From assembly GCA_973895155.1 (NCBI GenBank), contig OZ316893.1:2976001-3040000 (forward strand): a stretch of 64,000 nt of DNA, written 5' to 3'. The DNA comes from Marsupella aquatica. Lineage: Eukaryota; Marchantiophyta. The translations under genes were made by a program, and so were the position numbers. Shown here piece by piece: positions 46,101 through 56,900 of this stretch (position 1 is its first letter; each line of letters begins with the position of its first letter). The notes beneath the pieces are model-generated. The model had not been told where the DNA came from, searched no databases, and saw only the letters and a program-made list of their open reading frames with translations.

Positions 46101-49034
46101 TCGGAGTGCTGTTGATGAAAAGAAGGAGCGCTATTTTACTTACATTTGAAATATGTCTTCTGTTCCTCTCAGGATCGTATCAGGATAGATGAATTTAAAT
46201 ACCCAATTGAACATTACAAGGTATGAAAGCAGACTTGTTTCTTGTTATACAAATAGCTGTCCTGTCGGGTTGAACACCTCGTCCATAGGAAACAGTATCG
46301 CATACTGCGTGTGTTTAGGTATGAGACAGTGCTCAGAAAACAGTCGTTCAAAGTTTTCTGCTGACTGTTTTAGACCTGCAAATGCGTTTGTCATCTGTTA
46401 GTATCGTTACACATGTTTTTCAATGACTTTTCACTGTATACAGGTGATCATGTGTCTCTAGTACGAGGTCTTTTCCATCTTAGAACAATAAACACTGCGT
46501 CTGTCAGAATGCTGAACTGGTCGTTTGTGCTTTCCTCTGCATTGAAAGAAAACATAAATACTTGCTTTCCTTTGGTAGTTTGCTGTTGCAAGAAATTGAC
46601 GATTCCCAATGGAAAACCTTTGTAGACATTCAATGACTTCTTTGTACGGGAACTGAAGCCTGGATGCCGTCCAATTGCATACGAAGATAATGATGCAGTT
46701 GCTGTTTGTGGAGCTGATTGCCGGCTGATGGCATTCAATACCTCTGATGATGCAACTCGCTTCTGGATCAAGGTTTCTGTCTTCCTTCTCGTCCAATGAT
46801 GGTTTCTCGATGACTGATGTTAGCTGGAATGCATTTATCCTTAGTTATCTCCGGGATAATAGAGATTGATTTTCCAGAAGTGTGTCATTCGTGTGATGCA
46901 TGGATGGTAGGTGTGATGCGTTTTTTGACACGGATTTGTACTTAATGTAGTTTTGTTTTGCTTTGCACATCATGGTATTTGTTTCTTTGATGGTAATAAG
47001 CGATCGGTTTTGCAATTTTGTTCTTACACTTGCCTTTGGTGAGATTCTTGTAGGGGCGGAAGTTCTCAGTAAAAGGGCTCATTGGCAGTAATGAGATTGC
47101 TAAGGATTTTCGAAATGGCACAATTGTTATATTTCGCTTAGCACCTCAGGTTGCTCGCCCTTCACCACTTGCACGTTGCTTCACGAACTTATCCTTATCT
47201 GATCCTTGTTACTTCTGAAATGACAGCGTGAGTATCATGCTGACTCACTATTAGTCAGGGCAGACATCTTTGTCCTGGTAACTTTTGGACAGTAACTGAT
47301 TGGAGCTTGCCATTTATGCATTGGCGACCAGGATTACCATCGTTTCCACGTCCCAGTCAGTGGCGTTGTCGGACCCATCATCCACATTCCTGGTCACCTG
47401 TATACGGTATGTTTCTCATTACTGCCGGTGAAAGGTTTGGGCTTCAATGAAGCCATTCGCTCCTTTGGATTATGTATTCTCATGATCTTGTTTGCTGTCT
47501 GAGAGTTGTACTGGTAGCTTTCCGTCATTGGCTCTATTAGTGCTTTGTTTTTATCGGTGCTTTATGTTTTTGGCATTCCTGGAGTGAGCTGGGAGGAAAT
47601 AATGGTCCAGATTCAAAATCAATGGCCAAGTCAGTAGAGTCGTTCAGTATCGGTGTCTAAGCTCTTAACACTACTCTTTGCTTTGGATGGGTGCAGGTGA
47701 ACCCAATAGCTGTCAACAGTAAATACTGCAATGTGTTCACAGAAAATAAACGAGCGGTATCAGTTATTACAAGCAAAGAATTCGGCAAGGTGAGTTGTGC
47801 GACACTTGGGTGCGTTGTTTCCATCTGTAGGATATAAGATCAGGTCGTCTTTGTCAAATGACTGGATAACATATGTTCAGAACTCGTGAAATATAATGAC
47901 GCGGAATTGAAATGACTAATAAGAAGATATTATTTACAGGTTGCGTTTGTTGCCATTGGCGCTACCATGGTGGGCAGTATCACTTTCACGAAGCAGGAAG
48001 GAGATGTTTTGAAGAAGGGGGACGAGGTAATATGTGATTATTCCACTTGTCTTCATGTTCAGTTTATCTTTCGTGGATGGTGAAATTGGTTATGGGGTTG
48101 CCACGGCTGCTATATTTTAAAACAGCCCAGGGCTGGAGGATTTGTCAGAGTATGCGTTATCTTCTTCTCAAATGGTCAAGGGCCGTGCCAACTCATCCGT
48201 TTGGTCGAAGAAACGACCAGTGTCTGTTGTGGGAGTATTTCGTTTCAAATCATACATTCAATCTTAAAGCACTCATTGTCGAAGCTATGCGTTGACAATC
48301 GTGTGTATGTAACTGTGCAGTACGGTTATTTCTCATTTGGTGGTAGCACGTGCATATGTGTCTTTCAAGAGGTTAGCAAAGCAACTTGATGATGAAAACC
48401 TTTTCTGCCGCAGCTATTGTGAATCTATTCTGGTTGATATATTTCTGTGAATTGCTGTGCGTAATAAATACACTGTTGTTCAATTTCTGATCTGAGCAAT
48501 AGAGAGCAATGCCATGTGGCTTTGTAGGGTATAATTACATTGTTTAGCAAGAACAGGCACCTGCCTAGTTGAGGTTCTCATATTCCATTGTATTTCTCAT
48601 GGACTCAGCCCTTTGTACGAGTTGCATCATTGACATGTTCAATTTGTGACCGTCTGAATGTAATGATCATATCATATGTAACTCACAGCAGCAGTGACGA
48701 TCTATATTTAAATTGCTGACCGCAAGTTCTGTCTTTGCTGCAGAAATCTATTGAACTGGACGTAGATTTGCTGGCCAACAGTGAGAAGTCACTGGAAACA
48801 CTGGTCTGCGTGGGAGACTCGTTGGGTGTTGCTAAGAAGTACTCACAAGAAGTCAACCGGGAGGTGGATAGGCCTTCCGTGGAAGACAGTGTGTTGGGGC
48901 TTGACAATGAGGTTGCCAAAAAGGGCATTCAATATTCAAACAGCTTCAATGTTCGTGATGGGCACTTAGGACTGGAGGGAGATCCCAGGTTCCCTGATGT
49001 AGGTTCGTTGGAAATACAAGAGGAGGAGCTGTGA
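40193..49034 (+). CDS. PSD: C2/EF-hand phosphatidylserine decarboxylase, 21 exons
   Basis: The model encodes 701 aa. Exons: 40193-40399, 41700-41779, 42101-42125, 42379-42438, 42715-42783, 43216-43308, 43528-43578, 43967-44050, 44303-44394, 44522-44677, 44894-44981, 45212-45323, 45749-45849, 46173-46220, 46626-46772, 47054-47149, 47332-47406, 47697-47789, 47940-48026, 48321-48371, 48744-49034. All junctions are GT-AG and every phase closes. An in-frame TGA at 40175 fixes the start. A C2 domain spans about residues 60-178. Two canonical EF-hand loops follow (196-207 and 232-243), then a CPVC cluster (261-264). The decarboxylase domain has Asp453 (CGADCRLMAF), His506/His509 (DYHRFHVP) and the self-cleavage motif GGST (595-598), where Ser597 becomes the pyruvoyl group. 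The family converts phosphatidylserine to phosphatidylethanolamine. Plant PSD2/PSD3 are tonoplast/ER forms, and Ca2+ control through C2/EF-hands is inferred. A ~60-residue acidic C-terminal tail exceeds the usual length. Confidence 0.95.
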
Positions 49035-50170
49035 GCTTTTAGGTCTCGAGGTTCCTATAAGTCAAGGGCATGCCCCTTTTTTCCCCAGGAAGGCCATGCC
49101 CCTTTTAAACACGGGGAGGCTGGACTATCGTTATAGATGGACCGTGTTCCATTAGAGATTGACCTCATGTCCGTGCCCAGTATTTTTGTGGGCACCATCA
49201 TGGAAGTTGTTCAAAGGACAGGTTCCTTTATGTATTTACCATTTATCCGAGATCCATCTCAATTTTTCTTTTGAGAAAGCCTCAGACAGGACTGAAAAGT
49301 GGAGGCAAGAGCATGTAGTGAGAGTTTGACGAAAAACTGAGCAGATTTTCTAGAGGTATTTGTTTGATAACCCCCAAAATGAAAGTTGCTACTTGATTGA
49401 CCCCCTGAAGTCTATCAAGGATCCAGATCTGAGATCGAAATGTCCATCAACTGTCCAGATTGGAGAAACATCAACTGTCCAGATTGGAGAAAAATATCGA
49501 GGGGGTTGGGTTGATTAAGCAAACTTTTTCCAGAAGGGGGTCTACTAAGAAAGCAAACTTTTTCCAGAAGGGGGTCTACTAAGAAAGCAAACTTTTTCCA
49601 GAAAGGGGTATACTAAGCATATCTATTAGACTTTCTAAGAGTGTGAAGTAGTCTAGTGAGAGTATTTCCGTGCAAAGTAGTGACAAAGAAGTTTGCCATC
49701 GGTAGGCAATCTGGGCCGGCTTGTGCTACCATAGAGAGATTTGATTCCCATTGCATTTTTAGCACGAACACTGCAAGGTTTGACTGGAGATGGTCGAAGA
49801 TTACATATACAGGGTCGCCATGGACGAGGACTTTATTTTGTCTTGGACTAATAATGTCCACCTTAAAATAGAGAGGTGTGTTTGGAACGAACTGATACTG
49901 GCCTGGTATTTTATTTGTTATCAACATATCCTTTCGAGACTTCAAGCCCTCCCCTCAGCACTATTTTGGAGAGCATTGATGCACGACAATGGGAGTGCAG
50001 GTCCTCAGGCTATTCAAGGCATTTACAAATCTTAGAATGCACGTTGCATTATTTTCCACAACAATCAGAAAAAACAAGGTGAGGAACAAAACAGGGGTCA
50101 GACACGAAAAAGCCACAAGGTGGAGACAAAACATACTTATCGTGTAGGACAACCCAGAGCTCTCTTGGTT
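49035..50170. other. PSD 3' region with short direct repeats
   Basis: The start is presumably PSD 3' UTR. ATCAACTGTCCAGATTGGAG occurs twice at about 49445-49490. AAAGCAAACTTTTTCCAGAA followed by GGGGTCTACT occurs three times at about 49515-49615. I see no gene. Confidence 0.6.
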
Positions 50171-50174
50171 TCCT

Positions 50175-50590
50175 GGGTTTTCCAGTTGTTTTTCTCCTTT
50201 TATTGGGTTTTTGGCCTGGGTTCATGTCTTCCCCAATACCTTGGTTTCGTGGGTTTTGTTTTTTTCTCCTTTGATTGGGTTTTCTGCCTTGGGGATCATG
50301 TCTTCCCCAATACCTTGGTTTCCTGGGTTTTTCCAGTTTTTTTTTTTTTTTTTCCTTTTATTGGGTTTTTGGCCTTGGGGATCATGTCTTCCCCCCATGA
50401 TTGGGTTATTGGCCTTTCCAGGATGTTTTTCTCCTTTTATTGGGTTTTTCGCCTTGGAGATCATGTCTTCCCCCCATGATTGGGTTATTGGCCTTTTCAG
50501 GTTGTTTTTCTCCTTTTATTGGGTTTTTCGCCTGGAGATCATGTCTTCCCCCCTTTAATAGGTTTTTGGCCTTTGGGGTCATGTCTTCTA
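50175..50590. repeat. minisatellite, ~40-80-bp unit, ~6 copies
   Basis: Six units carry CTCCTTTTATTGGGTTTTTG, then GCCTTGGGGATCATGTCTTC, then CCC. They are separated either by an AATACCTTGGTTTCCTGGGT or a CATGATTGGGTTATTGGCC spacer. All frames across it translate as repetitive Phe/Trp-rich peptides, which are artefacts. A diverged single copy of the core lies at about 23915-23950. Confidence 0.85.
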
Positions 50591-50604
50591 GTAAGGGGTG
50601 TCCG

Positions 50605-50730
50605 GTAGGCAACAGCGCCATCTTTGCAAGAAATCAAGTAAATTAATGTTGAAGGCGGTAAGGCCTTTTGGGTAGGTAACAGTGCCATCTTTGCAAGACA
50701 TCAAGTAAATTAATGTTGAAGGCGGCCAAA
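50605..50730. repeat. direct duplication of ~53 bp
   Basis: GGCAACAGCGCCATCTTTGC then AAGAAATCAAGTAAATTAAT then GTTGAAGGCGG is repeated, with two or three changes, after a spacer of about 15 bp. The second copy ends near 50728. Confidence 0.85.
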
Positions 50731-51283
50731 TCGTATCAGATGGCTAGGCAGCAAGCTGCAATTACGGATGGTGCAGATGAAAGTGCAACAAAATCAGGTT
50801 TGGCTGCAACATTGTATGGCCAGGACATAAGGGTGCCAATATTCATGGGTCCGTTCAATAAATCAACCATTTAGGCCGTATAAGATACAAATATAAATGA
50901 CCATACTATGTTACCATTGCTTGGCCGAACAAATTTCATTGAAGAGATGGGGGCCCAGAATTGGCTCTAGTAGATTGTATTGTCAATGTTGTAGAAAATG
51001 GCCAAAAGCACATTTGGAACCCTTTTGTACACCTTATTGTTCAGCCTATTGTGCCCACTTAGGTTTGGTCCCGGCCTAGTGATGACTACAAAGGTGCTTT
51101 CTTCATCCTTCACTTTTAATTATGGACTGAAATTAAATTGCATTGATTTTGATTTCTTTCTTCATTCCTTGTTTTTAAAATTGGGATGAAGAAAACTTGC
51201 AGTGATAACCAAGGAAAATAAACTTGCATTGATATGCCCAAGATGCTTAATTCTCCATTCATTGGGTCTCTACAGTCTTCACT

Positions 51284-51288
51284 TTCAC
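51284..51288. repeat. copia target-site duplication, left
   Basis: TTCAC immediately precedes the left LTR and recurs at 57856-57860 after the right LTR. A 5-bp duplication is the usual product of copia integrase. Confidence 0.93.
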
Positions 51289-51745
51289 TGTTGGGTATTT
51301 ACTCTTACGTCTAGGTTAGGTATGACGTGGTTGGTACAACAACGTGGGTTGGTACAACTACGTGGTTAGGTACAACTACGTGATTAGGTACAACTATGTG
51401 GTTAGGTACAACTACGTGATTAGGTACAACTACGTGATTAGGTACAACTATGTGGTTAGGTACAACTATGTGGTTAGGTACAACTAAGTTGCACACTATA
51501 TCATAAGAGGCATGTGTGCTTGGAGAGGTAGAACCAAGGCTCATTGTTATGGAGCCACTTGAGAGATAGGGAGAGCTTACACTGTGGAGACTCGGTATAG
51601 CCGACGGGCTTAGAGTTCAGTAAAGCTCTCTTGTGTGTTCCCGTGGACGTAGCCTCAAGGAGGTGAACCACGTATCTCTTGTGTCGACTATTGTGCGTTG
51701 GATGGTTCATGGGCTTGCCGTTGCGATCGTCGTCTATGCTCAACA
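51289..51745 (+). repeat. copia left LTR
   Basis: 457 bp, starting TGTTGGGTATTTACTC and ending GTCTATGCTCAACA. The first 200 bp hold a tandem array of 18-bp units rich in ACGTG (51320-51488). Transcription is expected to start within this LTR and read into gag. Confidence 0.95.
51320..51488 (+). promoter_or_regulatory. 18-bp ACGTG-containing array in LTR U3
   Basis: About nine head-to-tail units of (G/A)TTAGGTACAACTACGTG occur. The first two have GGTTGG, and four units have ATGTG where the others have ACGTG, the expected CpG-to-TpG change. ACGTG is the core recognised by plant bZIP/bHLH factors (ABRE/G-box type), and U3 tandem arrays act as enhancers in other copia elements such as Tnt1. Activity here is inference. 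The same array is in the right LTR at 57430-57598. Confidence 0.6.
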
Positions 51746-51746
51746 A

Positions 51747-51762
51747 TTGGTATCAGAGCATG
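51747..51762 (+). promoter_or_regulatory. primer-binding site, tRNA-iMet
   Basis: TTGGTATCAGAGCATG starts one base after the LTR. TGGTATCAGAGC is the standard complement of the 3' end of plant initiator tRNA-Met used to prime minus-strand synthesis. Confidence 0.93.
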
Positions 51763-52899
51763 CTTGGGAGGTGACGTGTGTTCGTGACGGGATTTCATGA
51801 CGGTTTTTCCAGCGTTGAGTGTTGGTGGATTTTCCAGAGTTCCATCGCATGGAACTTGGAGTTTATGGGCTCAACGGATAGATCAGGGCAAGAGCTTTCT
51901 AACGGTGTGAAGAAATCGTTGAACGGAGCTCGTGGTGCAGAGAGATCTAAGTTTTCGTCGTTCTGGATTTTGTGAAGAAAGTTGGCAATCGACTCGGAGG
52001 GAGAAGCGTCAAGTGTTTTGACTCAACGGAGAGATTGAGGCAAGACGATTGTTTTTGAGTCCGGGATTGGCTCTTTGATGCAAAGAGGAAGGCTAAGCAA
52101 AATCAATTACCTTGTTGGACTTGGTGACGGCACCAAGTGCAATTGATCAACATTCGTTGTTGACAAGGTACCATTTTTTTCTCTTTGAAAAACTGATTCG
52201 AAATTGGCTATGGCAATTGAGAGAAATCTGTCATCTTTACCAATTTTTTTCTCCCTCGTTCTTTCCTTGTTTTGGGTGCTTCTTATATCGATCTTCATCG
52301 CCTCGGAGTCTAGTTTCCAAATCTGAAATCGGATCTTGATTTAGTCAAAACCCGAGTGAGATATCTTGCGTTTGGTGTCGAGGGGTACATTCTGCCGTGT
52401 GTATTTTCTGCGCGCGCGACCAGATTTCGACGACGAAGGGTGGTAGGGGGTTTTGGGGGTTCGAGGACACATGTCAGCCCCTCGATTGTTCTTCCAAAAT
52501 TCCCACAGGGCCTGTACAAGGGTCATAGAATATTCCAAAAAACCAGAGAGCTATTTTTTGACCGTCCGACAAAGATTTCATCCGCCGAACGGTAACTTTT
52601 TTGGTTATTTTTCGGCGAGGTCGTAGCTATTGAAGTTGGCAATGCAGCGCACCAATCACATCGCAATTCCGACAACGGGTTGTACTTGGTATTTCGGTTA
52701 TTCCCTGAGGTGGTCAAAACGGGGGAGTTTCCCAAGGTTTTACCCACCTCGACCGAAATTTGAATAACTTTTCCGTCAAATTTTGATTTTGATTTTGGTT
52801 TTCAGTATTGGACTCCTAGCTTTGTGGGCTACGCGGCGGTGTTGAGTTTCGAGTTTTTTGAGAAGTTGTGAAAAACAACATTTTTTGTGACTTTCTCAT
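51763..52899 (+). other. copia untranslated leader
   Basis: A long (~1.1 kb) leader lies between the primer-binding site and the gag ATG. Small frames on both strands inside it are not conserved protein. Leaders of this length are common in copia elements, and packaging signals would lie here. Confidence 0.6.
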
Positions 52900-53934
52900 A
52901 TGAGTGATTCGGAGGAGTTTTTCGAAGACGTGGAACTTGAAGCACGAGGGTCACCGCGGAGGTTTCAGGGGCAGAGAGAGGAGCAGGAGGAAGAGCACGT
53001 GACACCGATACCATCACCGGTGCGGCGTGTGGTGGAGGAAGCAGTACTACTACCGGAGCTCACGGTAAAGAAGAAGATGGGGACTTTCAAGCTTGGGGGA
53101 CCCAAGTATGAAGTGACAAAGTATGATGGGCGCTCTGACTACTTGCTATGGGAGAAGCAGGTGAAGGGAGTGCTTTATGCGTCAGGGATGGGCCAACTGC
53201 TGAGCCCTCGTGAAGACGATGTTGATGAGAAACAATGGGACCGCATGCAGGAGCAGGGAGTGTGGTGTGTTACACTCTATCTCATGCCTCCCATCATCAA
53301 GCAGTTGGGTGCACATAAGGATTGCATGTCCTTATTTGCGGAATTGCAGAGCAAGTATCACCGCAAGGAGTTGTCAAACCGGCTCTACACTTCCTACAAA
53401 CTGATGAGTTTCAGGATGAAGGAATCTGGTACGAAGTTGCAAGACCATGTGGATGCTTTCAACGACATGGTCGTTGACTTGGAAAACCTTGGGGAGACTT
53501 TGAATGATGAGACGAAGGCTCTGCAGCTTCTTAGTTCATTGCCTCCATCTTACCAGTCCCTATCACGAGTGTTGTTGCATCGTGATAGGGATACCATTTC
53601 ATACAATGACGTGGTAAGTTCTCTGCTTAGTGATGATCTTCAGCAGAAGATGCACATCACGTCACAGCCTTCATCATCTGGTGCTGCCCTCAATGTTAAC
53701 CGTGGGAGGAGTATGCAGCGACCAACTGGGGACCGTAGAACCCAGTTTAGATCTAAATCCAGATCTAAGTCCAAGGGTAAATCCCCTCAGAGGAGGCAGG
53801 TGACATGTTGGAAGTGCAACCAAGTTGGACACTTCAAGCGAGACTGTAAGGGAAAGGCAGCGGAAACTTCATCGGCAAATGTGGCTAGGGCTGATGGAGA
53901 AGCTGATTTACTCAATGATGAGTATGTTTTATGA
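52900..53934 (+). CDS. gag: copia Gag
   Basis: A 344-codon frame begins MSDSEEFFEDVELEARG. An acidic N-terminal part precedes the capsid-like UBN2/retrotransposon-gag region, about residues 70-255 (YDGRSDYLLWEKQVKGVL, LQLLSSLPPSYQSL). A basic, Ser/Arg-rich tract follows (RSKSRSKSKGK). A CCHC zinc knuckle, CWKCNQVGHFKRDC, lies near residue 307. The frame stops at a TGA (53932-53934) 45 nt before the pol ORF's first ATG, in the same reading frame. Most plant copia elements have one continuous gag-pol frame, so this stop is either a new nonsense change or a recoded stop. Confidence 0.93.
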   Translation: MSDSEEFFEDVELEARGSPRRFQGQREEQEEEHVTPIPSPVRRVVEEAVLLPELTVKKKMGTFKLGGPKYEVTKYDGRSDYLLWEKQVKGVLYASGMGQLLSPREDDVDEKQWDRMQEQGVWCVTLYLMPPIIKQLGAHKDCMSLFAELQSKYHRKELSNRLYTSYKLMSFRMKESGTKLQDHVDAFNDMVVDLENLGETLNDETKALQLLSSLPPSYQSLSRVLLHRDRDTISYNDVVSSLLSDDLQQKMHITSQPSSSGAALNVNRGRSMQRPTGDRRTQFRSKSRSKSKGKSPQRRQVTCWKCNQVGHFKRDCKGKAAETSSANVARADGEADLLNDEYVL

Positions 53935-53979
53935 AGCTGGGGGTATGCCCTGTGCACGTCATCTAGGAGAGCAGATGAT

Positions 53980-56900
53980 GTGTGGATTCTTGATTGTGCT
54001 TGCTCTTTTCATATTTGTTACATTCGTGAGTTTTTCAGTTCTTACTCTGTTTCAAACGGTTCAGTTCTGATGGGAAATGATCACTCCTGTCAAATTGAGG
54101 GAATTGGGTCTGTGAAGATTCAAATGTTTGATGGCGCTGTGCGCACAGTGTCCGGAGTCAGGTATGTACCTGGCATGCGTAAGAATCTGATTTCACTCGG
54201 TGTGTTGGATTCAAATGGTCATCAATGGAGCGTTATTGATGGTGAACTTCAAGTCAGGTCGGGAGAGACAGTGATTTTGAAGGGGAGTAGACAAAAGAAT
54301 TTGTATGTGTTACAGGGCAATACTGTATGTGGAGAGGCCAATGTAACCAAGTCTCACGAGGAGATGACTCAACTGTGGCATTCACGGCTAGGCCACATGA
54401 GTGAGAAGGGTTTGGCTATCTTACGGAAGAATGGACTCATTTCTGATTTGCAATCTTGTAAATTAGAGTTTTGTGAGCATTGCATTCTTGGAAAGCAGCA
54501 TCGTCGTGCTTTTGGTGTTGGAACTCATCGTTCCAAAGCGGTTCTTGAGTACATACATAGTGACGTGTGGGGTCCATCCCCGACTCCCTCACACTCTGGA
54601 AAGTTGTACTATGTATCATTTATTGATGATTACTCAAGATTTGTGTGGATTTATTTCATGACGCATAAGTCTGATATCTTGTCCATTTTTAAGAAGTGGA
54701 AGGCCCAGGTGGAGAATCAGACTGGAAACACGATCAAGTGTTTGGATACAAGGGTGAAGAGTCTGAGGTCAGACAACGGCGGGGAGTACACTTCAATGGA
54801 ATTTGAAGAGTACTGTTCAGAACAGGGGATAACTCGCCATCTCACCACAGTTTATACTCCGCAGCAGAATGGTGTCGCTGAGAGGCTCAATCGGACACTG
54901 TTGGAGCGGTCACGGAGTATGTTGAGCCAATCAGGTTTACCACAAGAATTTTGGGCAGAAGCTGTCAATACCGCAGCTTATTTGGTAAATCTTTCTCCTT
55001 CTAGTGCTATCAATTTCAAAACGCCGTTTGAGATGCGCTATAAGCGGCAAGCAGACTATCATGGCTTGGTAATTTTTGGAAGTGATGCATATGCTCTCAC
55101 ACCAAAGCAGAATAGGACCAAGTTGGATCCTACCTCCAGGAAATGTGTTTTTCTTGGGAACCAGAGTGGTGTGAAAGCCTATAGGCTATGGGATCCTATT
55201 GCCTGTAAGCTCGTTGTCAGTAGGGATGTTTCCTTCAATGAATCCAGATTATTGAAGGAGGGGGAGAATACTCAGGTCTCCCGTACTGACAAAGGAAAAT
55301 CTCCTATCCCGGATCTCGTTGAGGGGGAGATTGGTTATGAGGTGCATGACCGGAGAGAAGGAGTTGCTCCAATTATGGAGCTGGTTCCTGTGCCAGAGGA
55401 ACCAGAGGAGTTTGTTGATGCTGGTGAGCAGCAAGTGGATGCTGTTGAGCTTCAAATTGTACCAGCACACGCAGATCAACCGGAGTCATCGGCTAGAAGA
55501 ACATCTGGTCGCACTGTACGCGCTCCATCAAGGTATGGACAGTGGGTTGATTCATCTCAACTGCAAGAGGATGATTTTACAGCTGATGATGAGGGTGATG
55601 CGTTAATTTTGGAAGAAGGAGAACCTTCTTCATTTCATGAGGCAAGTGCTTCAAAGGAGAAGCAGAAATGGACTGCAGCAATGCAAATGGAGATGCAGTC
55701 ACTAAAGGACAACAAAACTTGGGAGCTTGTTAAGCTGCCTAAGGGTCAGCAAGTGGTGGACAGCAAGTGGATTTACAAGCTGAAGGATAATTCCATAGGA
55801 GGTGGATCGAAGGTCTACAAGGCTAGATTGGTAGCAAAGGGATTCACACAAGAGAAAGGTGTGGATTACAATGAAGTCTTCTCACCAGTTGCTAAGTACT
55901 CTACAATACGACTATTGTGTGTACTTGTTGTAATGTTTGGTCTGCTCCTAGATCAGATGGATGTTGTCACAGCTTTCCTCTATGGCACATTGGAAGAGGT
56001 GATCTTCATGAGACAACCGCTAGGTTTTGTGAAGAGAGGACAGGAGGAATTGGTTTGCAGATTGCTGAAATCCTTGTATGGGTTGAAGCAGTCACCAAGA
56101 CAGTGGAACAAGCGGTTTGACGATTGGATTCGGTCACAAGGTTTTCACAGAAGTGTATTTGACCCTTGTGTGTATTTGAAACCGGTGAAGAATGTTGTCT
56201 TTGGGTTCATTGTTTTAGTACTTTATGTGGATGACATGCTAATTGCAGCCAAGGATAGGTCTGAGATTGTTAAGCTCAAGGCACTGCTTAGTGCAGAGTT
56301 TAAGATGAAGGACTTAGGGCCAGCTAAGAGGATTTTGGGTATGGAGATCACTAGGGACTTGGAGGCTGGCAAGCTATGGTTGACGCAGAGCAGTTATGCG
56401 AGGAAGGTAATTGCAAGGTTCAACATGGAGAATAGCAAGCCAGTAAGTACCCCGTTGGCTCCACACTTCAAGTTATCATCAGCGTTCTGTCCTACGGATG
56501 ACACAGAGAAGGGGTTGATGTCAAAGGTTCCATATGACAAGGCAGTGGGGAGTCTCATGTATTTGATGACTTGCACTAGACCTGATCTTGCCATGGCTAT
56601 GGGCAAGGTGAGCAGGTACATGTCGAATCCAGGGAAGGTACACTGGGAAGCAGTGAAGTGGATTATCAGGTACTTGAAGGGTACCGTGGATCATGGTCTT
56701 TTATTTGATGCGAATGCAAAGAATGCTAGATCATTGATTGGCTATGTAGATTCTGACTATGGACAAGATTTGGACCGAAGGAGATCAACAACAGGATACG
56801 TGTTCACACTTGGCGGTGGATGCATAAGTTGGAGGTCTACTTTGCAGAAGTGTATTGCTCAGTCTACTACAGAAGCGGAGTATGTTGCAGCTGCGGAAGC

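Noticed and set aside
50120-50646. Phe/Trp-rich frames of 80-119 codons
   Set aside because: All three frames across the minisatellite are open and repetitive, which is a composition artefact.
51311-51544. Minus-strand frame with repeated VVVPNH peptide, present twice in the window (also 57421-57654)
   Set aside because: It is translated antisense to the 18-bp LTR array. The peptide repeat is only the DNA repeat.
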